Notes: generated from the letters alone by a model not told the origin. A DNA stretch of 64,000 nt from Bog-159 sp963709155 (GCA_963709155.1 CAVPVD010000007.1:2108001-2172000), one strand, 5' to 3'. Counted from the stretch's first letter, positions 6,254 through 15,699 are shown. Program-made: numbers and translations.

Positions 6254-8338
6254 ATGCGGTTGAAGAACTGGAATAGCGGCTGGTGGCTACCCATTGGGAT
6301 CCTGGCGATGGGTTCCCAGGCGGCCAGCGCGAAGGTGCACATCGCCGCGCTGCAGCCCTCCCTGGCGTCGCCCGAAGCCATCGGCGCCGTGATCGATTGG
6401 ACGGCCGCCGCTACCGACACCAATCCGGGGCCGTTAGCCTTTCAGTTCAACGTCGCCGCTCCCAACGGCGTCTTAACCACGGCCCGGAATTTCGTGCCCG
6501 GTACCCTCGGCAGCGGCGGCGCGGCGTGGCAACCCCAGCCGTTCCTGTGGGCGCTTACCGGCATGGACGGCACCTACCAGGTGCAGGTGATCGCGAAGGA
6601 TTTCACCTCCGGGGAAACCGGCTCGCTGACCGTGTCCTTCACGGTGACGTCGCCGGTAACGGGAACAACCCCCGTCGTGATACCCACCGCGAACCCGCTG
6701 GTGGCCATCTTTAATGCGCCGTCGTGCGCGGCCGGCAGCGCCATGCGGGTTTTCTTTCAGGCTCAAACCGGCGGCTCGCCGTCGACCACCACGAATTGGG
6801 TCGCATGCCACCCTCCCGCGACCATGACGTTCGAAATCGCCGGCGTGTATCCCGGCACGCCCTACACACTCTATGCGCAGGTCGAAACCGGCGGCAAAGG
6901 CGTGAACGGACCGGCTGTCAGCTTCACCACCGGGCAGATTCCCACCGGAGTGCCGCGGCCCGCTTTCCAAATCGGCGTACAGGCCGGCGCCGACGATCCG
7001 AACCGGACGATCCTGCACGGATTCTTCGATGTGGGGCAGGGCCTGAACTTTCCGAATGTGGCCACGGATCTTGCCGGCAATATCATCTGGTACAACTACC
7101 CGAACGACACAAGCCACCTGTCGATGCTCACGCGTCCGCTGCCGGGAGGCTATGTCGCGATTCAGGCCGGCACGGCCTGGAATCCCGGAGTGGAGCAATT
7201 TCAGGTTCTGCGGCAGCTCGATTGGGCGGGCAACATCGTGCGCGAAACCAACACGGGCATCGTGCAGCAGCAACTGATGGCGCTGGGCGATCCGGACGCG
7301 CGCGGCTGCAATACGATCGCGTCGCCGCCTCCGGTGGGCTCGGCCTGCCTGGGCATTTTTCATCATGATGCCATTGAGACGCTGCCGAACGGCTATACCG
7401 CGGCCCTCATGGACGTTGAAAGGATTTTTCCGCCCGGAACGCAGGGCGACACCAGCGGCCTTCCTGTGGACGTTATCGGAGACTTGATTGTCGTACTGGA
7501 CCAGAACTGGAATGCGGTCTGGTATTGGGACGCCTTCAACCCGGCAGGCGGGGGCAATGGCTATCCGGAAATGCCCGTCAGCCGGCCGGCAGTATTGGGG
7601 GAAACCTGCTCGGCTAGCACCAAGTCCGAGTGTCTGGCGCTGTTTCTTCTGGGGCCCGGGGTCGCGCCGCAGGCACACGACTGGCTGCACTGCAACACCC
7701 TCTATTACTGGCCGCACGACGGCGGATCCGGGAACCTGCCGGGCGATATCCTGCTGTCCTCCAGGCACCAGGATTGGGTGATCAAGATCGACTACAAAGA
7801 CGGCTCCGGCACCGGGAACATTGACTGGCGCATGGGACCGAGCGGGGACTTCACGTTCCTAAACACCTTCAACGATCCCTGGCCGTGGTTTTCGCACCAG
7901 CACGATGCCGGCATCGAAAACAACGGAACCGGCGTGTTCGACGCCTTCGACAATGGAAATACGCGGCGGTCGCCACCCACCGGACCGGGCAGCTCCACCG
8001 GCGGCGTCCCTGGGCTGGGAAGCAATTGCGGTCCCAACGACTGCAACAGCCGCGGTATGGCCCTGACCATCGATGAAAATAAATTGCAGGCCGTGCCGGT
8101 GTTGAGCGACAACCTGGGAGTCTTCGCGGCTGCCATGGGCAGCGCCCAGTTGCTGGCCGATGGCAACTATTTCTTTCTGCCGGCCATTGTGGTCACCAGC
8201 GGCGGCAACTTCAGCTATAGCATTGAGGTCGAACCGATTCCCGGCACCGGCAGCGCCACCCAGGTGATGAACCTGGCGGGCTCCACGTCGTACAGGGCGT
8301 TTCAAATGCCGAATCTATACAGCCCGCCAACCACGTAG
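6254..8338 (+). CDS. Secreted arylsulfotransferase (ASST)-like protein
   Basis: 694 residues with a signal peptide (LPIGILAMGSQAASA). An Ig/fibronectin-like N-terminal part (about residues 28-230) precedes a six-bladed-propeller ASST domain. Family landmarks are the repeated xxDxxGNIxWY blade strands (NVATDLAGNIIWYNYPND), HHDAIETLPNGYTAALMD, QAHDWLHCNTLYYWP, DILLSSRHQDWVIKID and FSHQHDAGIENNGTGVFDAFDN. Known ASST enzymes move sulfuryl groups between phenolic compounds in the periplasm using an active-site histidine; H-rich motifs are present here but the substrate cannot be told. Many Cys pairs fit an extracytoplasmic protein. The two BNR propeller genes follow 26 bases downstream. Confidence 0.85.
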   Translation: MRLKNWNSGWWLPIGILAMGSQAASAKVHIAALQPSLASPEAIGAVIDWTAAATDTNPGPLAFQFNVAAPNGVLTTARNFVPGTLGSGGAAWQPQPFLWALTGMDGTYQVQVIAKDFTSGETGSLTVSFTVTSPVTGTTPVVIPTANPLVAIFNAPSCAAGSAMRVFFQAQTGGSPSTTTNWVACHPPATMTFEIAGVYPGTPYTLYAQVETGGKGVNGPAVSFTTGQIPTGVPRPAFQIGVQAGADDPNRTILHGFFDVGQGLNFPNVATDLAGNIIWYNYPNDTSHLSMLTRPLPGGYVAIQAGTAWNPGVEQFQVLRQLDWAGNIVRETNTGIVQQQLMALGDPDARGCNTIASPPPVGSACLGIFHHDAIETLPNGYTAALMDVERIFPPGTQGDTSGLPVDVIGDLIVVLDQNWNAVWYWDAFNPAGGGNGYPEMPVSRPAVLGETCSASTKSECLALFLLGPGVAPQAHDWLHCNTLYYWPHDGGSGNLPGDILLSSRHQDWVIKIDYKDGSGTGNIDWRMGPSGDFTFLNTFNDPWPWFSHQHDAGIENNGTGVFDAFDNGNTRRSPPTGPGSSTGGVPGLGSNCGPNDCNSRGMALTIDENKLQAVPVLSDNLGVFAAAMGSAQLLADGNYFFLPAIVVTSGGNFSYSIEVEPIPGTGSATQVMNLAGSTSYRAFQMPNLYSPPTT

Positions 8339-8364
8339 CAACCCGAAACGCCTGAGGAGGACGA

Positions 8365-10839
8365 ATGCGCTTAGCCTCGATACGATTGGGCGCGGCCTGC
8401 CTGTGGATGGCCGGGCCGGCCCTCCAGGCGCACGAGCCTCACGATCCCATCACGGCCGTGGCGGTCTCGCCGAACTTCGCGCAGGACCACACGGTGCTGG
8501 CGGCCAGCGGGAGTCTTTCCGTCAAAGTGGGCGCTTACGCGCTGTTTAAATCGACCGATGGCGGCGTGAACTGGTCGATCGTGGAAGGGCTGGGCAACAA
8601 CGGCAATATGGCGGCGGTTGTTTTTTCCCCGGCATACGCCCAGGACCAGACGATTTTCGTGGCCGGCAGCGGCGGTCTGTTTGCCACGGCCAACCAGGGA
8701 AGCTCCTGGACCCAACTCACGTCCCAGGCTTTGCAAGCTGTGGCATTGTCTCCGAACTTCGCCCTGGATCAAACCCTGTTCGTCATCACGCAAGCGAATA
8801 AAATTCTGACGTCCGCGAACCGCGGCCAGACTCTGGTCTCCGTGCCCGCACCGGCCGCGCTAACATCCGGCCTCAGCTCCATCGCCATCTCTCCGAATTA
8901 TGCGGCCGACTCGACGCTATTGCTGGGCAGCACGGCGAACGGCATCTTCAAATCCACCGGCGCCGGCGCGAACTGGGTCCAGGTTACCGCCGGGATGACG
9001 CTTACCGCCGTGAATTCGTTATCCTTTTCGCCAGGTTTCAGCTCCGACCAGACTGCTTTTGCCGGAGCTTTCGGATCGGGGATTTTGATTTCCACCAACG
9101 GCGGCAATTCCTGGACACTCGCCAACTCCGGAATCTCGGACTTGAATGTCACATCCCTGGCGCTCTCGCCGGATTACCTGCAGGACGCCACCCTCTGGAT
9201 CTTCGCGGCGACCGGCGGCGTTTTCCGCTCCACGTCGCGCGGCAGTTCCTGGACGCCAGGCAGCCTGGTCTCGCGCCCTTTATCGAACCTGACGACCATT
9301 CATTATCAATCCATTGCGGTAGCTAAGAGCGCGGGGAACACGTCGCTGTTCCTGGGCATGTTCGAGGGATTGTGGAGCTCGGTTTCCTTGGCGTCGTCCT
9401 GGCACTACATCGACACCATACCCACCCGATTCATCCGCTACATCAATCTCTCGCCCAATTACGCGCAGGATCAGACGATATTCGCCAGCACGTACGGCGG
9501 CGGCAATTTGTGGTTGACCAATGGCGGATCGACCTGGGGTTTCCGGAATACCGGCATGTTCGTGTCGTATACCGATGCCTCGGGGATCTCGCCGAATTTC
9601 GCCAACGACGGGATCGCCTTCAGCGCCATGGGATTTGGCTTGGAGCGCACCGCCACGCGGGGAGAAAACTGGGAAAGGATGGCCGCGCTGGGAGCCATCT
9701 GCTACCCCAGGGGGCTGGCCGTTTCTCCCAACTTCGCCCAGGATTCCACCGTCCTGATCGGGGTTTACAACGGCTCGGACGGCACCCGCTATCCGCCAAC
9801 GGTGATGTATAACGGCAAGAGCTACCCCAATCAGGGGCTGTTTCTCTCGACCGACGGAGGGAATCATTGGATCCCGACCAGCCTGAGCGGACCGCCCGTG
9901 ATTTCGATTGCGATCTCCCCCGGCTTCGCCACGGATCGCACGGCTTTTGCCGCCAGTTCCACGACCGGGCTCTATAAATCCACCGATGGAGGAATGACGT
10001 GGACCCTGCTGACTGTGCCGGCTTCGTCTACGCAGATGGCGAAGGTGGCCGTATCGCCCAATTTCACCAACGATGGCGTGGTATTCGCAGCGCCACTTAC
10101 CGGCGGAGTATATAAATCGACCAACGGCGGGTCTGGCTGGTCGCTCGTATCCGGCACCGCCCCGATCCGGGCTATGGATATCGAAATCTCGCCGAACTAT
10201 GCGGCCGATCAGACTTTATTCCTGGGCACGGTGCAGTATGGGTTGATGAAGTCCGCCAACGGCGGCGCCGCCGTCGCGCAAGTCGCCGGGTTCACGGATA
10301 GCTTTGTCACGGCCGTGACGCTATCGCCCAACTTTGCCAACGACCAGACCATGTTCGCCGCGGGGTACCATGGCCTGTTCAAATCCGTTGACGGCGGTGC
10401 CGCCTGGACTTACACGGCGGAGCCGGCGCGCATCGAGGAAACCCGCAATATCACTTCTACCAGCAACGATCAGCCGCCCACGATTACTTTCGGCGGAAGC
10501 TGGTCGCGCGTAGACCCCGCGCAGCCAGCCAGCACCGATAGCTATGAGATCACCAAATTGGGCGACGCGGCTTTCCTGCAATTCGTAGGGTCGGGCGTGC
10601 GCTGGATCAGTTGGACCGGGCCCACTCAAGGCAGCGCCACGATCACTTTGGACGGCGTGGTGCAGGGAACGGTATCGTTAAATGCAACCGCCAACCAATT
10701 CCAGCAAACGGTCTGGGAGCAGCACGGGCTGAGCTGCGGTGCGCACACTTTTGGCGTGACCGCCAACCTTCAGGCGGGGCAGTCGATCACCGTGGATGCT
10801 TTCGATATCTGGCTGGACACCTGCCCCTTCACCCAATGA
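8365..10839 (+). CDS. Secreted BNR/Asp-box beta-propeller protein, paralogue 1
   Basis: 824 residues. The signal peptide (LGAACLWMAGPALQA) is cleaved before HEPHDPITAVAVS. Then come about a dozen repeats of the form SPNFAxDxTxFxG...GLFKSTDGGxxW, i.e. Asp-box (BNR) strands as in sialidase and sortilin propellers. The last ~130 residues (from EPARIEETRNIT) form a separate beta-domain with GSGVRWISWTGP and ITLDGVVQGTVSLN, resembling carbohydrate-binding-like sandwich domains, ending in a probable disulfide (SCGAHTF ... DTCPF). The GAGGAGG ribosome site fits the ATG at 8365. No catalytic residues were recognised; a binding or surface role is inferred. The next gene overlaps its stop (ATGA). Confidence 0.9.
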   Translation: MRLASIRLGAACLWMAGPALQAHEPHDPITAVAVSPNFAQDHTVLAASGSLSVKVGAYALFKSTDGGVNWSIVEGLGNNGNMAAVVFSPAYAQDQTIFVAGSGGLFATANQGSSWTQLTSQALQAVALSPNFALDQTLFVITQANKILTSANRGQTLVSVPAPAALTSGLSSIAISPNYAADSTLLLGSTANGIFKSTGAGANWVQVTAGMTLTAVNSLSFSPGFSSDQTAFAGAFGSGILISTNGGNSWTLANSGISDLNVTSLALSPDYLQDATLWIFAATGGVFRSTSRGSSWTPGSLVSRPLSNLTTIHYQSIAVAKSAGNTSLFLGMFEGLWSSVSLASSWHYIDTIPTRFIRYINLSPNYAQDQTIFASTYGGGNLWLTNGGSTWGFRNTGMFVSYTDASGISPNFANDGIAFSAMGFGLERTATRGENWERMAALGAICYPRGLAVSPNFAQDSTVLIGVYNGSDGTRYPPTVMYNGKSYPNQGLFLSTDGGNHWIPTSLSGPPVISIAISPGFATDRTAFAASSTTGLYKSTDGGMTWTLLTVPASSTQMAKVAVSPNFTNDGVVFAAPLTGGVYKSTNGGSGWSLVSGTAPIRAMDIEISPNYAADQTLFLGTVQYGLMKSANGGAAVAQVAGFTDSFVTAVTLSPNFANDQTMFAAGYHGLFKSVDGGAAWTYTAEPARIEETRNITSTSNDQPPTITFGGSWSRVDPAQPASTDSYEITKLGDAAFLQFVGSGVRWISWTGPTQGSATITLDGVVQGTVSLNATANQFQQTVWEQHGLSCGAHTFGVTANLQAGQSITVDAFDIWLDTCPFTQ

Positions 10840-13352
10840 GTAAAAGTGTCCAAATAGCGGGACTTAAAAGTCCCGCCGGCACGCTGAAGCGTGCGCCACG
10901 GGCTGCGGCGTACCTGCTGCTGGCCTTTGGCTACGGCCAGGCCCACGAGCCGCACGATCCCATCACCACCGTCGCGGTCTCGCCGAACTTCGCGCAGGAC
11001 CAGACGGTATTTGCGGCCACCGACGATCTCTCGATCAAGGTGGGCGCCTACGCGCTCTTCAAATCGACCGACGGCGGCGTGAACTGGTCGGTAGTGGAAG
11101 GTCTGCGCAACAACGGCAACATACAGTCTATTGTCTTTTCGCCGGCGTACGCGCAGGATCAAACCCTATTCGTGGCCGCCAACGAAGGCCTCTTCGTGAG
11201 TAGCAATCAGGGAGCTTCCTGGACAAGTCTGACCTCCCAACCTTTGCAGACCATGGCATTGTCCCCGAATTTCGCCGGGGACAATACATTATTCATCGTG
11301 ACGAAAGCGGCGGCTATCCTCGAATCCACCGATCGCGGACGAACCCTGACGGCGGTGCCGCCGCCCGCCGGGCTCGCCTCCGGCCTGAACTCCATCGCTA
11401 TCTCTCCAAATTTCGCCGTGGTCAACACCCTCCTGCTGGGCAGTGCGTCGAACGGGATCTTCAAATCGGCGAATGGCGGCGCGAGTTGGGTCCAGGTCAC
11501 GGCCGGGCTGACACTCCCCGCGGTGAATTCGCTGGCCATCTCTCCAGGCTTCGCCTCCGACCAGACGGCCTTTGCCGGCGCGTTGGGAGCGGGAGTTCTA
11601 ATCTCGACGAATGGGGGCGCCTCCTGGAGCCTGGCGAATTCGGGGATCTCCGACCTGAATATCACTTCGCTGGCGCTTTCGCCGGATTACCTGCAGGACG
11701 CCACCGTCTGGATCTCGACGGCTCTCGGCGGGGTCTTCCATACCGCATCGCGCGGCAGTTCCTGGACGCCGGCCAGCGCGGTAACCCGCCCGCTATCCAA
11801 CCAGACCACCAGTCACTATCAATCCATCGCCGTGGCTAAGAGTGCCGCCGGCACATCCCTGTTTCTCGGCATGTTCGAGGGACTCTGGAGTTCCGCTTCG
11901 TTGGGCAGTTCCTGGCACTATATCGACACCATACCTACCCGGTTTATCCGGTACATCAATCTGTCGCCGAATTACGCGCAGGATCAGACTCTATTCGCCA
12001 GCACGTACGGCGGCGGAAACCTATGGTCCACCGACGGCGGCGCGGATTGGGTTTTCAGGAATACGGGAATGCTGGTCTCCTACACCGACGCCTCCGGAAT
12101 CTCTCCGAACTTTGCGAACGATGGCATCGCCTTCAGCGCCATGAGTTATGGCCTGGAACGGACCTCCGATCGGGGCGCACACTGGGAGCAGATGGCCGCC
12201 CTGGGGGCCATTAACTATCCGAGGGGCCTGGCGGTTTCTCCCAACTTCGCGCAGGATTCCACGGTTCTGATCGGCATCGATAACGGCTCGGATGGCACCC
12301 GTTATCCGCCGACTGTTCCGTATCAGGGCAAGAACTACCCCAACCAGGGATTGTTTCTCTCGACAGACGGGGGAAACCATTGGGTCCCGACGAGCTTGAG
12401 CGGACCGCCCGTGATTTCCATTGCCATGTCTTCGGCCTTCGCCACGGACCGCACGGCATTTGCCGCCAGCCCCAGCACCGGGCTCTATAAATCCACCGAC
12501 GGCGGCATGACGTGGACGCTCTTAAGCCTGCCGGCTCCCTCGACCTTCATGGCCAAGGTCGCGGTTTCTCCAAACTTCGCCAACGACCAGGTGGTCATCG
12601 CCGGCGTGATCACCGGCGGCGTCTACAAATCCGCGGATGGCGGCTCCACGTGGTCGTTGTTATCCGGGACGAACGCAGTAAGAGCCATGGACATCAAGTT
12701 TTCTGCGAATTATGCGGTGGATCGCACTTTGTTTATCGGCACGGTGCAATTCGGACTCATGAAATCGGCCAATGGCGGCGCAAGCAACGCCCAAGTGACC
12801 GGTTTTACAGATAGCTTTGTCACTGCCGTGGCGCTATCTCCGAATTTCGCCAACGACCAGACGATTTTCGCCGCCGGATACCACGGCTTGTTCAAATCCA
12901 CCGACGGCGGAGCTACATGGGCCTACACCGCCGAGCCCGCCCGGATCGAGGAGACCCGCAACATCACGACCACCAGCAACGATTCCCCTCCCACGATCAC
13001 ATTCGGCGGGAATTGGTCGCATGTGGATCCCGCCCAGCCCGCCAGCACGGATGGCTATCAGATCACGCGGCTGGGCGACAGTGCATTCCTCCAATTCGTG
13101 GGTTCCGGCGTGCGGTGGATCAGTTGGATCGGACCCACTCAGGGCAGTGCGACGATCACTTTGGATGGAGTGGTGCAGGGCGCCGTGTCGTTGAATGCGG
13201 CCACGGGCGAGTTCCAGCAGACGGTCTGGGAACAGCATGGTATCGCCTGTGGGCCGCACACGTTCGGCGTGACAGCGAATCCCGGATCTGGCCAGTCGAT
13301 CACCGTAGACGCCTTCGATGTGTGGCTGGACACTTGCCCCTTCACGCAGTAA
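10836..13352 (+). CDS. Secreted BNR/Asp-box beta-propeller protein, paralogue 2 with repeat-derived N-terminus
   Basis: 838 residues, roughly 85% identical to the preceding protein across all propeller repeats and the C-terminal sandwich domain, so a recent tandem duplicate. The only continuous frame starts at an ATG overlapping the upstream stop (ATGA, 10836). Its first residues, MSKSVQ then IAGLKSPAGTLKRAPRA, are encoded by the palindromic hairpin pair at 10856-10901. These replace the n-region of the signal peptide, whose core (AAYLLLAFGYGQA) and mature start HEPHDPITT follow directly. The Lys/Arg of the hairpin segment supply the positive charge a signal peptide needs. No other start lies between the hairpins and the hydrophobic core. 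A second hairpin pair follows the stop. Confidence 0.85.
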   Translation: MSKSVQIAGLKSPAGTLKRAPRAAAYLLLAFGYGQAHEPHDPITTVAVSPNFAQDQTVFAATDDLSIKVGAYALFKSTDGGVNWSVVEGLRNNGNIQSIVFSPAYAQDQTLFVAANEGLFVSSNQGASWTSLTSQPLQTMALSPNFAGDNTLFIVTKAAAILESTDRGRTLTAVPPPAGLASGLNSIAISPNFAVVNTLLLGSASNGIFKSANGGASWVQVTAGLTLPAVNSLAISPGFASDQTAFAGALGAGVLISTNGGASWSLANSGISDLNITSLALSPDYLQDATVWISTALGGVFHTASRGSSWTPASAVTRPLSNQTTSHYQSIAVAKSAAGTSLFLGMFEGLWSSASLGSSWHYIDTIPTRFIRYINLSPNYAQDQTLFASTYGGGNLWSTDGGADWVFRNTGMLVSYTDASGISPNFANDGIAFSAMSYGLERTSDRGAHWEQMAALGAINYPRGLAVSPNFAQDSTVLIGIDNGSDGTRYPPTVPYQGKNYPNQGLFLSTDGGNHWVPTSLSGPPVISIAMSSAFATDRTAFAASPSTGLYKSTDGGMTWTLLSLPAPSTFMAKVAVSPNFANDQVVIAGVITGGVYKSADGGSTWSLLSGTNAVRAMDIKFSANYAVDRTLFIGTVQFGLMKSANGGASNAQVTGFTDSFVTAVALSPNFANDQTIFAAGYHGLFKSTDGGATWAYTAEPARIEETRNITTTSNDSPPTITFGGNWSHVDPAQPASTDGYQITRLGDSAFLQFVGSGVRWISWIGPTQGSATITLDGVVQGAVSLNAATGEFQQTVWEQHGIACGPHTFGVTANPGSGQSITVDAFDVWLDTCPFTQ
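10856..10901. repeat. Palindromic hairpin pair (locus 3), inside a coding region
   Basis: AGCGGGACTTAAAAGTCCC hairpin plus GCACGCTGAAGCGTGC hairpin followed by GCCACGG, the same pair and orientation as at 6146 and 13356. It is read in the frame CTT AAA AGT CCC and adds about 16 residues to the BNR paralogue 2. Confidence 0.92.
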
Positions 13353-13355
13353 TGT

Positions 13356-13402
13356 AGCGGGACTTAAAAGTCCCGCCGGCACGCTGAAGCGTGCGCCACG
13401 GG
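13356..13402. repeat. Palindromic hairpin pair (locus 4)
   Basis: Identical in order and orientation to locus 3. It starts four bases after the stop of BNR paralogue 2 and ends 30 bases before pheS. Loci 3 and 4 bracket the paralogue as direct repeats. Confidence 0.92.
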
Positions 13403-13431
13403 GCCACCAGCGGCTAAAATAAAAGCTCGCG

Positions 13432-14454
13432 ATGCTTGAACAACAATTGCCGGACCTCGAATCCGCCGCCCTGGCCCGTATCCAATCCGCCCGTTCGCTG
13501 CAGGACCTGGAGCAGGTGCGCATCGAAGTGCTCGGCCGCAAAGGCACGCTGGCCCAGGTCAGCAAAGAAATGGGCAAGGTGGCGCCGGAAGATCGCGCGC
13601 GCGCCGGCAAGCTGCTGAATGCCGCCAAACAGAACATCGAATCCGGCCTGGAATCCCGCCTGCGCCAGTTCGATGCGGAAGCCCTCGCGCTCCGCCTCAA
13701 CGCCGAGTGGCTCGATCTCACCCTCCCCGCACCCGGCCCGCGGATCGGCCATTTGCATCCCATTACCCAGATCCAATCCGAAATTGAAGACCTGTTCGTT
13801 TCGCTGGGCTTCGCCGTTCTGGATGGGCCCGAGGTGGAAGACGAATATCATAATTTCGACGCGCTGAACATCCCCGGCGACCATCCAGCGCGCGACATGC
13901 AGGACACCTTTTGGCTCACGGACGGCAATCTGTTGCGCACCCACACATCGCCGGTGCAGGTGCGCGGCATGGAGCGCCTCGGCCCGCCGTTGCGCATGAT
14001 CGCGCCGGGCCGCGCCTTCCGCAACGAAAATGTGGACGCCTCGCACGAGCACACCTTCTATCAGCTCGAAGGCATGATGATCGACCGGGACGTCTCGGTC
14101 GCCCATCTCATCTATTTCATGAAGACGCTGCTCAGCGCCATCTTCAAGCGCGAAGTTACCGTGCGGCTGCGGCCGGGATACTTCCCCTTCGTCGAACCCG
14201 GCTTCGAGCTGGATATCCAATGCCTCATCTGCGGCGGTCCCGGCTGTCCGGTTTGTAAGCAGAGCGGATGGGTCGAGTTGCTGCCCTGCGGCCTGGTGAA
14301 TCCCAACGTGCTGCGCATGAGCGGCATCGATCCCGAGCAGTGGAACGGCTTCGCTTTCGGCCTGGGCCTCACCCGCCTGGTGATGATGCGCTACGCCATC
14401 GACGACATCCGCCTGTTGCAAAGCGGCGATCTGAGGTTCCTGAATCAGTTTTAG
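13432..14454 (+). CDS. pheS: Phenylalanyl-tRNA synthetase alpha subunit
   Basis: 340 residues, the normal length of bacterial PheS, the catalytic half of the (alpha-beta)2 enzyme that charges tRNA-Phe. The N-terminal coiled coil (residues 1-85, incl. RKGTLAQVSKEMGK) is followed by the class II core: HPITQIQSEIEDLFVSLGF (motif 1), DTFWL.DGNLLRTHTSPVQVR, GRAFRNENVDASHEHTFYQ (motif 2), and GFAFGLGLTRLVMMRYAIDD (motif 3). A TAAAAT -10-like box (13415-13420) lies 11 bases before the ATG and there is no Shine-Dalgarno, so the leader would be very short. pheT follows after two unrelated genes. Confidence 0.97.
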   Translation: MLEQQLPDLESAALARIQSARSLQDLEQVRIEVLGRKGTLAQVSKEMGKVAPEDRARAGKLLNAAKQNIESGLESRLRQFDAEALALRLNAEWLDLTLPAPGPRIGHLHPITQIQSEIEDLFVSLGFAVLDGPEVEDEYHNFDALNIPGDHPARDMQDTFWLTDGNLLRTHTSPVQVRGMERLGPPLRMIAPGRAFRNENVDASHEHTFYQLEGMMIDRDVSVAHLIYFMKTLLSAIFKREVTVRLRPGYFPFVEPGFELDIQCLICGGPGCPVCKQSGWVELLPCGLVNPNVLRMSGIDPEQWNGFAFGLGLTRLVMMRYAIDDIRLLQSGDLRFLNQF

Positions 14455-14480
14455 CGGCGGTAGGGCAGAGGAATTACTGC

Positions 14481-15032
14481 ATGAGCCAAAGCGGCGCGGA
14501 AACGCAAGCCGGACGGGTGGTGATGCTCTCCGGCCCAATTGGGGCGGGCAAGACCACCGTGGCGCGGCTGCTCTTGCCATTGTTGCCCGGCTCGTGGGCC
14601 TATCTGGAAGGCGATACCTTCTGGTCGTTCATTGTGAAAGCCGAAAACCGCTCCCCCCGCGAGAACTTTCCAGTCATCATGCGTTCGATGACGGCCGCCG
14701 CCATTCCCTTCGCGCGGTCCGGGTTCGATGTGCTGCTCGATTTTTCAATCCCGCCGGGCTTCCTCCCGACGGCGCTAAAGATTCTAAAGGAAATCCAACT
14801 CGATTTTGTTTCGCTCCGCCCGAGTATCGAACTCTGCGCCCGCCGCGCCGCCGAGCGTTCCGCGGGCAAGATTGCCGACTACGGACCTTATCGCAGCTTT
14901 TACGGTCTCTTTGAGAACGCGGGTACTTCGGTAATCGGCGATGACGAGGCCACTGCCGAAACCCTGGCCGCGCGATTGCGGGACGGTCTGTTAGCCGGCG
15001 AGTTTCGCGTCCACCGGCCCCCGGAGCCTTAA
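14481..15032 (+). CDS. P-loop kinase-like ATPase
   Basis: 183 residues with Walker A LSGPIGAGKTTVARLL at residues 15-30, and EGDTFWSFIV and a hydrophobic strand VLLDFSIPPGF that resemble the lid/substrate regions of small nucleoside-kinase-like or zeta-toxin-like P-loop proteins. LRPSIELCARRAAERSAGKI would be the arginine-rich lid. Substrate unknown. The ATG at 14481 fits the start of the conserved region; longer in-frame extensions overlap pheS. It sits between pheS and pheT, two bases upstream of an outer-membrane protein gene, probably all in one operon. Confidence 0.75.
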   Translation: MSQSGAETQAGRVVMLSGPIGAGKTTVARLLLPLLPGSWAYLEGDTFWSFIVKAENRSPRENFPVIMRSMTAAAIPFARSGFDVLLDFSIPPGFLPTALKILKEIQLDFVSLRPSIELCARRAAERSAGKIADYGPYRSFYGLFENAGTSVIGDDEATAETLAARLRDGLLAGEFRVHRPPEP

Positions 15033-15034
15033 TC

Positions 15035-15601
15035 ATGCGTGCTTACTTCTGGATCTTTGTCCTCCTCTTAACCTCTTCTATTTGCTTCGGCCAGTCGATT
15101 TCAATCGGCGGGATCGGCGGCGGAATGCTGACCAACGACCTGAACAACCAGTGGGTCAACCGTGTGTCATCGCGCTACGCGATCGGCCCGCAACTGGACA
15201 TCGGCCTGCCGCTGGGGTTCGGTGTCGAAGTGGACGCGCTCTACCGGCACGAAAGCTATCAGCCGTCCTTCGGCGTTTCTGAACAGTACGAGAGAACTTC
15301 CTGGGAATTTCCCTTTCTGCTCAAAAAAACTCTCCTGCCATTTCCGGTGGTCAAGCCGTTCGTGGAAGGCGGCTACGCGCCGCGAACGATGGAAAGCATG
15401 GGCTACCCCGGCGTCAGCCACGGGCTGGTCATCGGCGGCGGAGTCGAGTTCAGAATCGGCCGCATGCGTCTTTCGCCGGCCATCCGCTACACACATTGGG
15501 ACAACGCGCCCGCCGTGTTGGTCTTCGCCGACGGTCCTACGATCAATCTGACCCAAAATCAGGTCGACGCCCTGGTCGGCATCTCCTGGAAGCTGCGCTG
15601 A
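15035..15601 (+). CDS. Outer-membrane beta-barrel protein
   Basis: 188 residues with a clear signal peptide (WIFVLLLTSSICFGQ). The remainder alternates hydrophobic and polar residues in about eight strands with Gly/Tyr turns (LDIGLPLGFGVEVDALYRHE, VKPFVEGGYAPRT, LVIGGGVEFRIGRMRLSPA) and ends in VGISWKLR, a typical barrel C-terminus apart from the final Leu-Arg. It is likely a small OmpA/OmpW-like eight-stranded barrel. It begins two bases after the preceding gene and is followed by a hairpin train and then pheT. Confidence 0.8.
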   Translation: MRAYFWIFVLLLTSSICFGQSISIGGIGGGMLTNDLNNQWVNRVSSRYAIGPQLDIGLPLGFGVEVDALYRHESYQPSFGVSEQYERTSWEFPFLLKKTLLPFPVVKPFVEGGYAPRTMESMGYPGVSHGLVIGGGVEFRIGRMRLSPAIRYTHWDNAPAVLVFADGPTINLTQNQVDALVGISWKLR

Positions 15602-15607
15602 GCGCTC

Positions 15608-15699
15608 GTGGCACACGCTTTTTAGCGTGCGCGCGGGACTTTTAAGTCCCGGACGGCGAACTGAAGTTCGCCGCTGCACGCTGAAGCGTGCGCCACGGC
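15608..15699. repeat. Palindromic hairpin train (locus 5)
   Basis: Modules in order: an imperfect ACACGCTTTTTAGCGTGC, GCGGGACTTTTAAGTCCC, CGGCGAACTGAAGTTCGCCG, and GCACGCTGAAGCGTGC with GCCACGG. It lies between the outer-membrane protein and pheT. Confidence 0.9.

Noticed and set aside
6247..6276. Regulatory leader peptide (ATG 6247, nine codons) before the ASST-like gene
   Set aside because: The mini-frame overlaps the main start but has no special codon content; probably incidental.
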